64,000 nucleotides of DNA from Clostridia bacterium (GCA_017466455.1 JAFTUD010000002.1:62001-126000); one strand, 5' to 3'; positions 17,413 to 26,355 are shown, counted from the first letter of the stretch. The notes: a model not told the origin generated them from the letters alone. Program-made: numbers and translations.

Positions 17413-18423
17413 ATGAAAAAATTACTGTCTATTCTTATGATAATTTGCATGCTTGCATCATCAATTTCCCTTTTTTCTTGCGGAAATGATGATTCAACTG
17501 AAAGCTCCGAGAGCGAGCAGGGTCTTGCGGTAAAGCTTGACTTAACCGAGGAATGGAATAAAATTTCAGATGGAGCCGAGCTTGTTCAAGGCTGCGTTGT
17601 TGTCCGTAAGGATTTCGCTGAGAAATATCCCGAAAGCGTAAATGCTTTTCTTGATGAATATAAGACTTCCATTGAATTTACAAATTCTAATCCGCAGGAT
17701 GCAGGCACATATATTGCCAAATACGGAATTTTTGAAAAGGCTCCGATCGCAACAAAGGCTATTCCTAACTGCAATATAGCATTTAAAGAGGGCGCGGATA
17801 TGAAAACATCTATGTCTGCATTTATAAATGCTATGTATTCTATCGCACCGGCAAGCGTTGGAAAGGCTATTCCTGCGGATGATTTCTACTACTCAAGAGG
17901 TAACGGCACAGGAAAAACAACCGAAAACATCAAGGTTTCCGTGCTTAACGGCACAACAGGCTTTGGTATGGCTAAGCTTATGGCTGATAACGAGGCAGGA
18001 ACTGCTAAAAACAAGTATGAATTCTCTGTTGAAACAGCAGCAAATAGCATTATGACAGGCCTTAGCAACGGTTCTATTGATATTGCGGCGCTTCCTACAA
18101 ACGCAGCGGCTAATATTTACAATGTAACGGGCGGAAAGGTTCAAGTTCTTGCTATAAATACTCTTGGAGTTCTTTATGTATTAGATGACGGAAATTCTAT
18201 TAGTAGCATTTCTGATCTTGAAGGAAAAACAATTTATTGCCCAGCGCAAAACCCAACATTCATTTTACAGTATATTTTAAAAGAAAACAATATCAACGCT
18301 ACCATTGATTCTACATCATACGCAGCACCTGCAGACCTTAGAAATGCAGTAGCAAATGGTACTGTTAAGCTTGCAGTGTTGCCCGAGCCGATGGTAACGA
18401 TTGTACTAAATTCAACTAAATGA
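17413..18423 (+). CDS. ABC importer substrate-binding lipoprotein, circularly permuted (NMT1/TauA-like)
   Basis: A lipoprotein of 336 residues: signal peptide with lipobox LFSC (Cys23) and a Ser/Glu-rich tether to residue 36. Residues 37-160 (GLAVKLDLTEEWNK to PADDFYY) match what is normally the C-terminal half of the NMT1/TauA-like family. After a Gly/Ser/Thr linker (161-171), residues 172-336 match the normal N-terminal half, from NIKVSVLNGTTGFGM through GSIDIAALPTN and SISDLEGKTIY to AVLPEPMVTIVLN, where the protein stops. The total length is normal and each half occurs once, so this is a circular permutation rather than truncation. The stop overlaps the permease ATG by four bases. The substrate is unknown; relatives import nitrate, sulfonates, taurine or thiamine precursors. 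Confidence 0.88.
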   Translation: MKKLLSILMIICMLASSISLFSCGNDDSTESSESEQGLAVKLDLTEEWNKISDGAELVQGCVVVRKDFAEKYPESVNAFLDEYKTSIEFTNSNPQDAGTYIAKYGIFEKAPIATKAIPNCNIAFKEGADMKTSMSAFINAMYSIAPASVGKAIPADDFYYSRGNGTGKTTENIKVSVLNGTTGFGMAKLMADNEAGTAKNKYEFSVETAANSIMTGLSNGSIDIAALPTNAAANIYNVTGGKVQVLAINTLGVLYVLDDGNSISSISDLEGKTIYCPAQNPTFILQYILKENNINATIDSTSYAAPADLRNAVANGTVKLAVLPEPMVTIVLNSTK

Positions 18424-19196
18424 AAAAAACTATAAAAATATCTTTAATCGTATTATTTTGGCTTGCAGTATGGGAAATTGCATCGCTAATCGTTGATTTG
18501 CCGATGCTATTCCCATCTCCTGTAACAGTGATAAGACGCCTTTTTGAGCTTGTTTGCGAATGGGATTTTTATAAATCCATTTTAATCTCGCTATTCCATG
18601 TTTTGTTAGGAATTGTTATAGCGGTCGTTATCGGAGTTGCTTTGGCAATTATAAGCTCAATCTCGAGGACTGTTTACAGCATTTTAGCGCCATTTTTAAC
18701 AGTTATTAAATCAACACCCGTTGTTGCCTTCATATTCCTTATAAATGTGTTTATCGGCGATGAAAAAACAGTTGTTATAATATGCTCGCTAATGGTGCTT
18801 CCGATAGTTTTTGCAAATGTTTATCAAGGAATAAAAAGCGTTGACGGATCACTGCTTGAGGCTTCGAGAATGTTTAAAATACCATTTAAAAGGTTAATTT
18901 TTGCTCTCTATGTCCCAAGTGCGCTTCCCTATTTCTTGTCAGCCTTGCTTTCGGCTATCGGTCTTGCGTGGAAGGCTGGCGTTGCTGCTGAGGTCTTGTG
19001 CAATCCAAAAAACTCTATCGGAACGAATATTTCTTCCGCAAATCAGTATTTTGATAATACGGAAATATTTGCGTGGACTATTGTCATAATTATTTTTAGT
19101 CTTGTCTTTGAATTTTTATTTACTAAATTGATAAAAACCGCCTTTAAGCGTCAATTAAAGATAGGAGGCTCAGATGGAAATAAAAAATTTAACTAA
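18420..19196 (+). CDS. ABC importer permease (SsuC/TauC-like)
   Basis: The membrane subunit of the importer, 258 residues with about six hydrophobic helices. It follows the BPD_transp_1 pattern of SsuC/TauC-type permeases: the N-terminal LFPSPVTVIRRLFEL motif, and a coupling loop around GSLLEASRMFKIPFKRLIFALYVPSALPYF (EAA motif). It overlaps the binding-protein gene by ATGA and the ATPase gene by 23 bases, so the three subunits are translationally coupled. The substrate cannot be assigned from sequence. Confidence 0.93.
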   Translation: MKKTIKISLIVLFWLAVWEIASLIVDLPMLFPSPVTVIRRLFELVCEWDFYKSILISLFHVLLGIVIAVVIGVALAIISSISRTVYSILAPFLTVIKSTPVVAFIFLINVFIGDEKTVVIICSLMVLPIVFANVYQGIKSVDGSLLEASRMFKIPFKRLIFALYVPSALPYFLSALLSAIGLAWKAGVAAEVLCNPKNSIGTNISSANQYFDNTEIFAWTIVIIIFSLVFEFLFTKLIKTAFKRQLKIGGSDGNKKFN

Positions 19197-19731
19197 GAGC
19201 TTTGGAAGCAAGCAAATATTTGAAAGCTTTAACCTATCCATTCCAGATGGCAGAATTTCTTTTATAATGGGCGAGAGCGGATGCGGAAAAACGACGCTTA
19301 TGCGAATTATTGCAGGACTTGAGCAGGATTTTTCGGGAGAAATTATTAAAAATAGCGAATTTATTAGCTGTGTATTTCAAGAGCCGAGATTATTCCCAGC
19401 CTTGACAGTTAAGCAAAATCTTGAAATTGTTTCAAAGGGCACTTCTCTATCTCTTGAGGAAATTTTAGATATTGTAGAGCTTACAGGCGAGGAAAATTCA
19501 TATCCTGATAGCTTATCGGGCGGAATGAAAATGCGACTCGCGATTGCAAGAGCGCTATACTACAACGGCGACATTTTCTTAATGGACGAGCCGTTCTCGG
19601 CGCTTGACCCCGCCATGAAGGAGCGAATAATGCCTAAGGTTTTTAAGCTTTTAGAGGGGAAAACAGTGGTTATCGTATCTCATAATTTAGATGAGGCAAA
19701 CGAATATTCAAGTAACATAATATCGCTTTAA
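19174..19731 (+). CDS. ABC importer ATP-binding protein, compact
   Basis: The ATPase subunit with Walker A GESGCGKTT, Q-loop VFQEPRLFP, signature LSGGMKMRLAIARAL, Walker B IFLMDEPFSALDP and the switch histidine in VVIVSHNLDEA. It is only 185 residues, against about 240-260 for SsuB/TauB, with a short helical domain and an end just after the H-loop. All catalytic motifs are intact, so it is compact rather than broken. AGGAGG precedes the ATG inside the end of the permease gene. Confidence 0.92.
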   Translation: MEIKNLTKSFGSKQIFESFNLSIPDGRISFIMGESGCGKTTLMRIIAGLEQDFSGEIIKNSEFISCVFQEPRLFPALTVKQNLEIVSKGTSLSLEEILDIVELTGEENSYPDSLSGGMKMRLAIARALYYNGDIFLMDEPFSALDPAMKERIMPKVFKLLEGKTVVIVSHNLDEANEYSSNIISL

Positions 19732-19762
19732 ATAAAGCCACAGGGTAAACCTGTGGCTTTAT
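19732..19762. terminator. Terminator between the ABC operon and the Cys-rich gene
   Basis: A 13-base-pair stem (19732-19744 with 19750-19762) with a five-base loop. The T-runs are short on both sides. It lies directly after both convergent stop codons. Confidence 0.75.
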
Positions 19763-19763
19763 C

Positions 19764-20621
19764 TTATGAGCAGGAGCAAGTGCCCTTGCCATTCGTTTGC
19801 TCATGCTTATTTCCGTAGCATCCGCCGTGAGGAAAGCTGTTCAGAGCTGGGGGAGAAAATTCGTTTACAGGGAAAGCCATCGCCTTAAAAAGGGTACATG
19901 GATCATTTTCCGGAGCGCTAATACATTCCTTTTCGGGAATATTGTACTGAGTAGCATTAATTAAAAGCTGTTCAGGGCGCTCTATTCTTACAACCGAGAA
20001 AAATCCGAGCGAAACAACAAGTGATTTTTCATCTCTTGCGCAAAGATTTCCGTTTACATGGCAACGAACATTTTCAGGGATATCATCTACGCAACAGCAA
20101 CAACAGCATGGGAAAACTCTTGGCTCTACTACTCTTGCATCTAAGATTACGGGATCCACTGTTTCAAGCACTGCGATAGGCAAATTAGCGGACATTGGCG
20201 CTTGACACGGCATCTCGGCGCAAAAGCCACCGTTTGACTTCTCGCTCTTGAATACCTTTACATTTCCCTCGCTACCAAAAAGAATTACCTTCTTTTCAAC
20301 TACTGCAATTCCTTCAAATTCTTGTATATTTCCCGAGCAAATGCATGCCTCAAAGGTGATTTTTGTGTATATCTTGATATTTAACTGATAAAATCCCTTA
20401 TTAAAAGGAACATCATTAACATCAATATAAGCACAAATAACCTCAGCGCCTTTAGCGCGAATATTGCTTGTGCGGTCAATTATTTCCTCACCAAATTCGG
20501 TAAGATAAACCTTGACATTTTCAAAGCAATCCTTATCTCTACATGAATCAAGGACTCTATAGGTGTCAATACATACGCATTCCTTTGCGTGTGGCGGTTG
20601 ACACATTCTGTTATCAGGCAT
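19764..20621 (-). CDS. Cysteine-rich conserved protein, possible spore-surface protein
   Basis: A 285-residue protein with 23 cysteines and no signal peptide or membrane helix. Six consecutive Cys occur at residues 172-177 and a CSCS end at 282-285. The N-terminal half looks globular (VLDSCRDKDCFENVKVYL, GFYQLNIKIYTKITFEA, VVEKKVILFGSEGNV). I recall similar uncharacterised proteins in Clostridia but know no function. Cys-richness, absence of export signals and a sigma-K-like -10 (CATACGATA, 20681-20673) about 50 bases upstream would fit a spore coat or exosporium protein; that is inference. AGGAGG supports the start. It is monocistronic. Confidence 0.75.
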   Translation of the reverse strand: MPDNRMCQPPHAKECVCIDTYRVLDSCRDKDCFENVKVYLTEFGEEIIDRTSNIRAKGAEVICAYIDVNDVPFNKGFYQLNIKIYTKITFEACICSGNIQEFEGIAVVEKKVILFGSEGNVKVFKSEKSNGGFCAEMPCQAPMSANLPIAVLETVDPVILDARVVEPRVFPCCCCCCVDDIPENVRCHVNGNLCARDEKSLVVSLGFFSVVRIERPEQLLINATQYNIPEKECISAPENDPCTLFKAMAFPVNEFSPPALNSFPHGGCYGNKHEQTNGKGTCSCS

Positions 20622-20715
20622 ATAGTAACCTCCTATGAGTATTTATGAAGCGATAAATTCGTCTTCTATAAATATCGTATGCAAAACGCCAAATTTTGAC
20701 ATTTTAAACATAAAA

Positions 20716-20753
20716 ATATACACCTCAAAAGCTGATGCTTTTGAGGTGTATAT
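20716..20753 (-). terminator. Terminator of the small P-loop gene
   Basis: A perfect 17-base-pair stem (20716-20732 with 20737-20753) with loop TGAT. On the minus strand T5 follows. It ends the transcript of the gene at 20783-21190. Confidence 0.92.
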
Positions 20754-20782
20754 CATTTCAAAGGGGTTTTCTTTTGTAAGAA

Positions 20783-21190
20783 TCAAAGATACTTTTTAAT
20801 TGTATCGGTTGCGTCCTCGGCAGGCATAGAAAGCGTCATAACAAGATTTACATTTAGCTTTGATACAAGCTCATCAGCTTCCTTAAGGAATTGCTCGAAT
20901 GATGGCAAATCTCTCTTGCAAATTCTAAATGTAGCATCAATAAACATATCTGTTATGTCGTGGTTACTTGCCAAAAGTCCTGCAATAAATCCATAAAGTG
21001 CTTCAGCATCGCAAACCATATATTCATCAGAGTTGATAAGTCGGCACTTGTGGCTAACCTGCAACCTGAGATTATCTCCCTTTTCAATACAAACAACCGA
21101 GCCGTTAGAACGATCAAGTGCCGAATTTATCATGTCGATAAGCACCTTTGTTTTTCCAGTTCCCTTAACTCCAATAATAATTTTTGTCAT
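20783..21190 (-). CDS. Small P-loop NTPase of unknown function
   Basis: A 135-residue protein starting MTKIIIGVKGTGKTK, with Walker A at residues 8-15 and a Walker B-like strand DMFIDA in the middle. ADELVSKLNVNLVMTLSM near the end suggests a RecA-like strand. An in-frame upstream start at 21238 is possible, but GGAGG about ten bases before ATG 21190 and the immediate Walker A motif favour the short form. It has its own promoter and terminator. I recall small clostridial P-loop proteins of this type without assigned role; no partner is evident. Confidence 0.8.
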   Translation of the reverse strand: MTKIIIGVKGTGKTKVLIDMINSALDRSNGSVVCIEKGDNLRLQVSHKCRLINSDEYMVCDAEALYGFIAGLLASNHDITDMFIDATFRICKRDLPSFEQFLKEADELVSKLNVNLVMTLSMPAEDATDTIKKYL

Positions 21191-21229
21191 AGTAATCAAT
21201 CCTCCAAAAAATATTCTTCTTGTAATTAA

Positions 21230-21258
21230 ATTATACATTAAAGCATTGAAAAAATCAA
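21230..21258 (-). promoter_or_regulatory. Promoter of the small P-loop gene
   Basis: On the minus strand, TTGATT (21258-21253), a 17-base spacer and TATAAT (21235-21230). Confidence 0.75.
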
Positions 21259-21330
21259 TACATTTTGTGAAAAATGTATAAAAAATTGAAAGAAATTTAC
21301 ATTTTTGTATTGATGTTGTCCTGAAAATGA

Positions 21331-21358
21331 AAAATAGGCGGTTTTAACCGCCTATTTT
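21331..21358 (-). terminator. Terminator of pgi
   Basis: AAAATAGGCGGTT (21331-21343) pairs with AACCGCCTATTTT (21346-21358), two bases after the pgi stop. T5 follows on the minus strand. Confidence 0.9.
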
Positions 21359-21360
21359 GA

Positions 21361-22698
21361 TTAGTCTATTCTTTTTTCGAGCTCTGCTTTAAGCTCCTCG
21401 TAGCCTTCTTTACCAAGGAGTGCAAACATATTTTTCTTATAGCTTTCAACGCCGGGCTGATTGAATGGATTAACTCCCAATGTATATCCCGAAACAGCGC
21501 AAGCATATTCAAAGAAATATACAAGGTATCCAAAGGAATACGCGCTTCTGTTTTCAAGATTGAGAACAATATTAGGAACATTTCCGTCAGAGTGAGCGAA
21601 AAGCGTTCCAAGCATAGCCTTTTGATTTACAAACTCAAGCTCCTTACCTGCCAAGAAATTAAGCTTATCAATGTTAGCAGGATCGTTGGGGATTATGATT
21701 GTATCGTTAGACTCGTTTATGTTAAGTACTGTTTCAAACATAATTCTTGAGCCGTCTTGAATAAATTGACCGAGTGAATGCAGATCGGTTGAAAAAATTA
21801 CCGAGGAAGGATAAATTCCCTTTTGATCCTTTCCTTCGCTTTCACCGAACAGCTGCTTCCACCACTCGCAAAGCATTTGAGCAGCGGGCTCGTATGAAAC
21901 GAGAATTTCTACACTCTTCCCTGTTCTATAAAGAACATTTCTCATAGCAACATACTTAAGTGCATCGTTTTTTTCAATAGACGGCACAGCACATTTTGCC
22001 CTTGCATCAAAAGCGCCCTTCATCATAGCGTCAATGTCAATTCCGGCAACTGCAATAGGAAGAAGACCTACTGCGGTAAGAACTGAAAATCTTCCGCCAA
22101 CATCATCAGGAACAACAAATGTTTCATATCCCTCATCATCGGAAAAGCTTTTTAGTGTTCCCTTCGCTTTATCGGTTGTGGCAAAAATTCTTTCTCTTGC
22201 GCCGTCCTTGCCATACTTTTCTTCAAGAATACCTCTGAAAATTCTAAAAGCAACCGCAGGCTCAGTTGTTGTTCCCGATTTTGAAACAACATTTACGCAA
22301 ATGTCCTTGCCCTCGCAAATTTTGATAAGATCAGCAAGCGCGCTTGAGCTAATTGAATTTCCCGCAAAATAAATATCAGGCGTATCCTTTTTGAGGTTGT
22401 TATACATCGGAGATTTAACAAACTCGATCGCTGCACGAGCACCAAGATAAGATCCACCGATACCGATAACAATCAAAATATCACAGGACTTTTGAATTTT
22501 TTCGGCAGCCTTCTTTATTCTTGCAAATTCCTCTTTATCATAATTTTCGGGTAGGTCAAGCCAGCCCAAAAAAGCGTTTCCTTCTCCAGATTTTTCCATC
22601 AATTCAGCTTGTGCGGAATAAATTTCGTCGGCAATATCCTTAATAGCATCTTCAGAAACATAATTCTTCACAAACTTGTCGTTTAATGAAAGAGCCAT
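21361..22698 (-). CDS. pgi: Glucose-6-phosphate isomerase
   Basis: PGI interconverts glucose 6-phosphate and fructose 6-phosphate. The 445 residues are the short Firmicutes form. [25 protein letters not shown] and the late [15 protein letters not shown] (signature 2 region) are present. GGAGG eight bases before ATG 22698 sets the start; an in-frame ATG at 22713 precedes the SD. It is monocistronic, with promoter TTGAAT-17-TAATAT and a strong terminator. Confidence 0.97.
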   Translation of the reverse strand: MALSLNDKFVKNYVSEDAIKDIADEIYSAQAELMEKSGEGNAFLGWLDLPENYDKEEFARIKKAAEKIQKSCDILIVIGIGGSYLGARAAIEFVKSPMYNNLKKDTPDIYFAGNSISSSALADLIKICEGKDICVNVVSKSGTTTEPAVAFRIFRGILEEKYGKDGARERIFATTDKAKGTLKSFSDDEGYETFVVPDDVGGRFSVLTAVGLLPIAVAGIDIDAMMKGAFDARAKCAVPSIEKNDALKYVAMRNVLYRTGKSVEILVSYEPAAQMLCEWWKQLFGESEGKDQKGIYPSSVIFSTDLHSLGQFIQDGSRIMFETVLNINESNDTIIIPNDPANIDKLNFLAGKELEFVNQKAMLGTLFAHSDGNVPNIVLNLENRSAYSFGYLVYFFEYACAVSGYTLGVNPFNQPGVESYKKNMFALLGKEGYEELKAELEKRID

Positions 22699-22735
22699 TT
22701 TAATGTCCTCCAAGGGTAGTTTTTTAATATCTTAT

Positions 22736-22764
22736 ATATTACTACATTTATCCGCAAAATTCAA
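22736..22764 (-). promoter_or_regulatory. pgi promoter
   Basis: On the minus strand, TTGAAT (22764-22759), a 17-base spacer and TAATAT (22741-22736). Confidence 0.75.
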
Positions 22765-22782
22765 CACTTTTTAAAGAAGTTT

Positions 22783-23940
22783 TTATAAATTTAATAAAAA
22801 TTTTTTAATAGCTAATCCAAAGTAATCAAAAAAGGTAATTTTATCAATATTTTCTGCACAATAAATAGGATTTTCGCCTATTATTTCATCGTTTAATTTG
22901 TAAATTATTTTTCCTACTGTATCACCCTTTTGGACAGGAGCTGTCGCATATTCATTCATTTTAATTTCAGATGTTATTTTTGAAGAGCCTTCCTTATTAA
23001 TAAGGGCGGTAAAATCATTGCAATAGGTAGAAGCAAAGTCGCTTTTACCTCCGTAAATTCTTATTTTTTCAGGTGTAATAGAATTGTCAACATATGCACC
23101 GTAATTTGCGAATCCAAAATCAAGTAGCTTTGCTACCGAAATGTTTCTGTTATCTGAGGAGTCTGCCCCCATTATAACCGCAATCAAGTGCAAGTCATTC
23201 CTTTTTGCAGTGGCGCTAATGCAAAAGCCCGCCTTTGAGGTTGAGCCCGTTTTAAGCCCTGTAATTCCTCTGTAAAAGCGAACAAGACGGTTAGTGTTAG
23301 TAAGCGCAAAGTCACCGTTTCGCACGCTGTCCATCCAAATTGTAGTATATTCGGTTATCTTATCATGCTTTAATAGCTCTCTTGACATTGTAGCAATATC
23401 TCGTGCGGTGGTAAGATGTTCGGTCACATCATCGTCAAGTCCTGTAACATTCTCAAAATGAGTATTTGTCATACCAAGCTCGATTGCACGCTCGTTCATA
23501 GCGCTTACAAACGCTTCCTCACTACCCGAAACATGCTCCGCTAAGGTAAGCGCTGCATCATTAGCAGATGCTACAATCACGCTTTTCAAAAGGTCGTTGA
23601 CGCTCATCTCCTCTCCGACCTCTAAAAAAATTTGAGAGCCACCCATTGAAGCAGCATTCTCGCTTACGGTTAAAATATCATCGTATTTGAGAGTTCCCTT
23701 TTCTATCGCCTCAAAAACAAGCAATAGAGTCATAATTTTTGTAACCGATGCCGGTGAAAGACGCAAATCCGCATTCTTTTCATACAGTACGGTGCCGGTG
23801 CCAGCATCAATCAATATGGCGCTTTTGCCACTAAGCTCAAGATTTGGCTCTTTGATTGTGAGTGCAAATGATGAAACCGCGAATGTCATACAAAGTGATA
23901 TAAGAAGTAAAATTGCCATTGCTCCCTTTAAAATTTTCAT
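22783..23940 (-). CDS. D-alanyl-D-alanine carboxypeptidase (PBP5/DacF type)
   Basis: An exported serine D,D-carboxypeptidase that trims peptidoglycan stem peptides. The 385 residues carry a signal peptide (1-27). The S11 motifs are SPASVTKIM (SxxK near residue 65), SAND (SxN) and LKTGSTSKAG (KTG). A C-terminal beta domain and a final amphipathic/hydrophobic segment for membrane attachment follow. GGAGG precedes ATG 23940. Vegetative DacA and sporulation DacF/DacB cannot be told apart by sequence alone. A terminator separates it from the upstream class A PBP gene. Confidence 0.92.
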   Translation of the reverse strand: MKILKGAMAILLLISLCMTFAVSSFALTIKEPNLELSGKSAILIDAGTGTVLYEKNADLRLSPASVTKIMTLLLVFEAIEKGTLKYDDILTVSENAASMGGSQIFLEVGEEMSVNDLLKSVIVASANDAALTLAEHVSGSEEAFVSAMNERAIELGMTNTHFENVTGLDDDVTEHLTTARDIATMSRELLKHDKITEYTTIWMDSVRNGDFALTNTNRLVRFYRGITGLKTGSTSKAGFCISATAKRNDLHLIAVIMGADSSDNRNISVAKLLDFGFANYGAYVDNSITPEKIRIYGGKSDFASTYCNDFTALINKEGSSKITSEIKMNEYATAPVQKGDTVGKIIYKLNDEIIGENPIYCAENIDKITFFDYFGLAIKKFLLNL

Positions 23941-23972
23941 AATATTCCTCCTTGAAAAATGATAAGCAATAA

Positions 23973-24004
23973 AAATCACCTCAATTTAACTTATGAGGTG
24001 ATTT
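23973..24004 (-). terminator. Terminator of the class A PBP gene
   Basis: AAATCACCTCA (23973-23983) pairs with TGAGGTGATTT (23994-24004) over a ten-base loop. T5 follows on the minus strand. It lies 14 bases after the PBP stop. Confidence 0.82.
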
Positions 24005-24017
24005 AAGATTTAATGCT

Positions 24018-26231
24018 TTATTTTTTGCGTGATTCAAGAAGATACCCTTCGTCTCTTACGCCTAAGCTGTCAAAATTCTCACTGCGAATATAATCAACAA
24101 GGCCTATTTTTCTTTTGAACAATGAGTTTGTTCCCGGTGTAGCGATATTTCCTGTTCGTGAGTCAATTGTTACAGTCTTGTGGCGGCTACATTCTTCCTG
24201 TGGCTCTGTCCCTTTTATAAAATATCCTGCTTGTATTCTGTTTAGTCTTGGATCTATACCGCACGAAGGACAAGGAACGAGCCCCGAATCTACACAAAAC
24301 TCCCGCTTTATGATGTTTCCCGAAGGCGTAAATTCTCGCTTTTCAATATTCGCATGAGCGCTTGTCATAATAGAATCAAAAAGAGATAATGCGTAATTTG
24401 CGCCTGAATATATTGTGGAAGGCTCATCATATCCTACCCATACTCCACAAAGATAATTTGGAGAATATCCTACAAACCATTTATCCTCGCACTCTCCTGA
24501 TGTTCCGGTTTTTCCGGCAATAGGAACACTGTTTTTTATGCTCAATGAGCTGGCTGTGCCATTATTTACAACATTTTGTAGCATTAGAGTCATTAACGAG
24601 GATGACTCCTCCGAAATAACTCTTTCCGATGAATAATCGTTTGATAAAATTACATTTCCGTAATTATCAGTAACATATAAATAACTGCGAGGGGAAGCTA
24701 TATAACCGCCGTTTGCAAAAGCGGAATACGCATTGGTTGTATTTAGCAGTGTTTCTCCGTTTGTTAACTGACCAAGCGCAAGCGGAGCCTCATTCTTATC
24801 GGCTTTATCTAAGCTCAACTTGAATTTTTTCCTACAAAAATCAAATGATTTTTCAAGTCCTAAATCCTGCAAAATTTTAACTGATACTGTGTTTAAGGAA
24901 TGCTCAAGTGCGTAATTTGCGCTCACCAAGCCACTATACTTCTCGCTTGCGTTATGTGGCCAAAGGCTTCCGTCTTTATAAAGTGGCACATCGTCGTAAA
25001 CGCTTGCGTAGGTTATGGTTCTATTTTCAATTGCGGGACAGTAAACGGATAGAGGCTTGATTACTGAGCCAAGGGGGCGTTTAGCATCAGTTGCACGGTT
25101 AAAAATTCTGTTTGCGCTCTTCTTACCGACGCCGCCCGCAATTCCCAAAATATCTGAGGTATAGGGATCTAAAACAACGCATGACGCCTCTGGATATTTA
25201 TCGTTTTGAGGCTTCAAATAAGCAATATAGCTTTCAAATGTGCTCTCGACAGCCTCTTGAATATTTATATCCATAGTGGAATAAATATTCAATCCTCCCT
25301 TGTTTATCATCATAAGCGCGCCTTCCTTGCTTAGATTGTAGCGCTTAATCAAATCGTTTGTGACATCATCTATTACCTTTTCGGTGAACCACGAATAAAT
25401 TCCGCTTGTTCGTTGTCTTTCAATATTGGAATTTATCTGTAGCTCCTCGTTTTTTGCGTCTTCATATTCATCACTTGTTATCATGCCATACGAATGCATC
25501 ATACTCAAAATTAAATTTCTACGCTCTTTATTGTTTTCGGGAAATTTATAAGGATCGTATTTTGTTGGATTTTTAACAATAGATGCTAGCGACACACACT
25601 CAGCAAGGGAAAGATTTGATGCGTCCTTGCCAAAGTAAAGCTGTGATGCACTTTGTATCCCATAAGCATTTTGAGAAAGATATACAACATTTAGATAAAG
25701 CTCTAAAATTTCATTTTTACCAAGCTTTTTTTCTAAATTTATGGCACGGAGAATCTCCTCAAGCTTCCTTTTTGGGGTAACCATATCGTCTCCCGTAAGA
25801 TTTTTTATAAGCTGTTGAGTTATCGTTGAACCGCCAAAGCCACTTTTTTCAAATTTAAAAAAGTAATTTAGAGTTGCTTTTATAGTCCTCTTCCAGTCTA
25901 CCCCGTTATGATCGTAAAATTTATGGTCCTCAACTGCGATAAAGGCGTTTATGAGATTTTTTGGCATATCGTATAACGAGCACCATTCGCTATTTTCAAG
26001 AAATATTCTTTCATCCTCAATTTCAACGGGCGTTGCAAGATCTATTTCACCGTTTTCCCGTGAAAATGCGTATAGCTTTGTAACCGATGATGAGCCTGTA
26101 CGAATAAGGCTCAAATCTATTTCTGAATTTAATCCAATGTTTACATATATAACAAATATTATTGCGCTTATAAGCAAAGCTACAAGCACACTTGAAAAAA
26201 TAATTAAAAAAATATGCTTCCTTTTTCGCAT
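24018..26231 (-). CDS. Class A penicillin-binding protein (transglycosylase/transpeptidase)
   Basis: A bifunctional peptidoglycan synthase of 737 residues. A short basic N-terminus and one membrane anchor (about 5-28) are followed by the GT51 domain with EDHKFYDHNGVDWKRT and GGSTITQQLIKN. The transpeptidase domain has SxxK in RPLGSVIKPL and KTGTSGECEDKWFVGYSP. A cysteine-containing tail (CVDSGLVPCPSCG) resembles the C-terminal part of other Firmicutes PBP1s. ATG 26231 follows an AAGGG SD; a TTG at 26249 lacks an SD. It is the PBP1/PonA type. Confidence 0.94.
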   Translation of the reverse strand: MRKRKHIFLIIFSSVLVALLISAIIFVIYVNIGLNSEIDLSLIRTGSSSVTKLYAFSRENGEIDLATPVEIEDERIFLENSEWCSLYDMPKNLINAFIAVEDHKFYDHNGVDWKRTIKATLNYFFKFEKSGFGGSTITQQLIKNLTGDDMVTPKRKLEEILRAINLEKKLGKNEILELYLNVVYLSQNAYGIQSASQLYFGKDASNLSLAECVSLASIVKNPTKYDPYKFPENNKERRNLILSMMHSYGMITSDEYEDAKNEELQINSNIERQRTSGIYSWFTEKVIDDVTNDLIKRYNLSKEGALMMINKGGLNIYSTMDINIQEAVESTFESYIAYLKPQNDKYPEASCVVLDPYTSDILGIAGGVGKKSANRIFNRATDAKRPLGSVIKPLSVYCPAIENRTITYASVYDDVPLYKDGSLWPHNASEKYSGLVSANYALEHSLNTVSVKILQDLGLEKSFDFCRKKFKLSLDKADKNEAPLALGQLTNGETLLNTTNAYSAFANGGYIASPRSYLYVTDNYGNVILSNDYSSERVISEESSSLMTLMLQNVVNNGTASSLSIKNSVPIAGKTGTSGECEDKWFVGYSPNYLCGVWVGYDEPSTIYSGANYALSLFDSIMTSAHANIEKREFTPSGNIIKREFCVDSGLVPCPSCGIDPRLNRIQAGYFIKGTEPQEECSRHKTVTIDSRTGNIATPGTNSLFKRKIGLVDYIRSENFDSLGVRDEGYLLESRKK

Positions 26232-26333
26232 AACATTCCCTTCTTTCAAGGAGTTTGTAATTATTTTTTGTATTTTTGGGTATTAGATACTTGAATATTT
26301 TTTCATATAAATGCACTTTTTTCAAAAAACAAT

Positions 26334-26355
26334 CCCCACCTAGAAATAGATGGGG
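26334..26355 (-). terminator. Terminator of dnaE
   Basis: CCCCACCTA (26334-26342) pairs with TAGATGGGG (26347-26355), with one G-U on the minus strand and a four-base loop. A T-rich run follows on the minus strand. Confidence 0.8.

Noticed and set aside
17413..18423. Reading the binding protein as a truncated or frameshifted pseudogene
   Set aside because: The frame is continuous, both halves are complete, the length is normal and the neighbouring genes overlap it in the usual way. Permutation explains it better.
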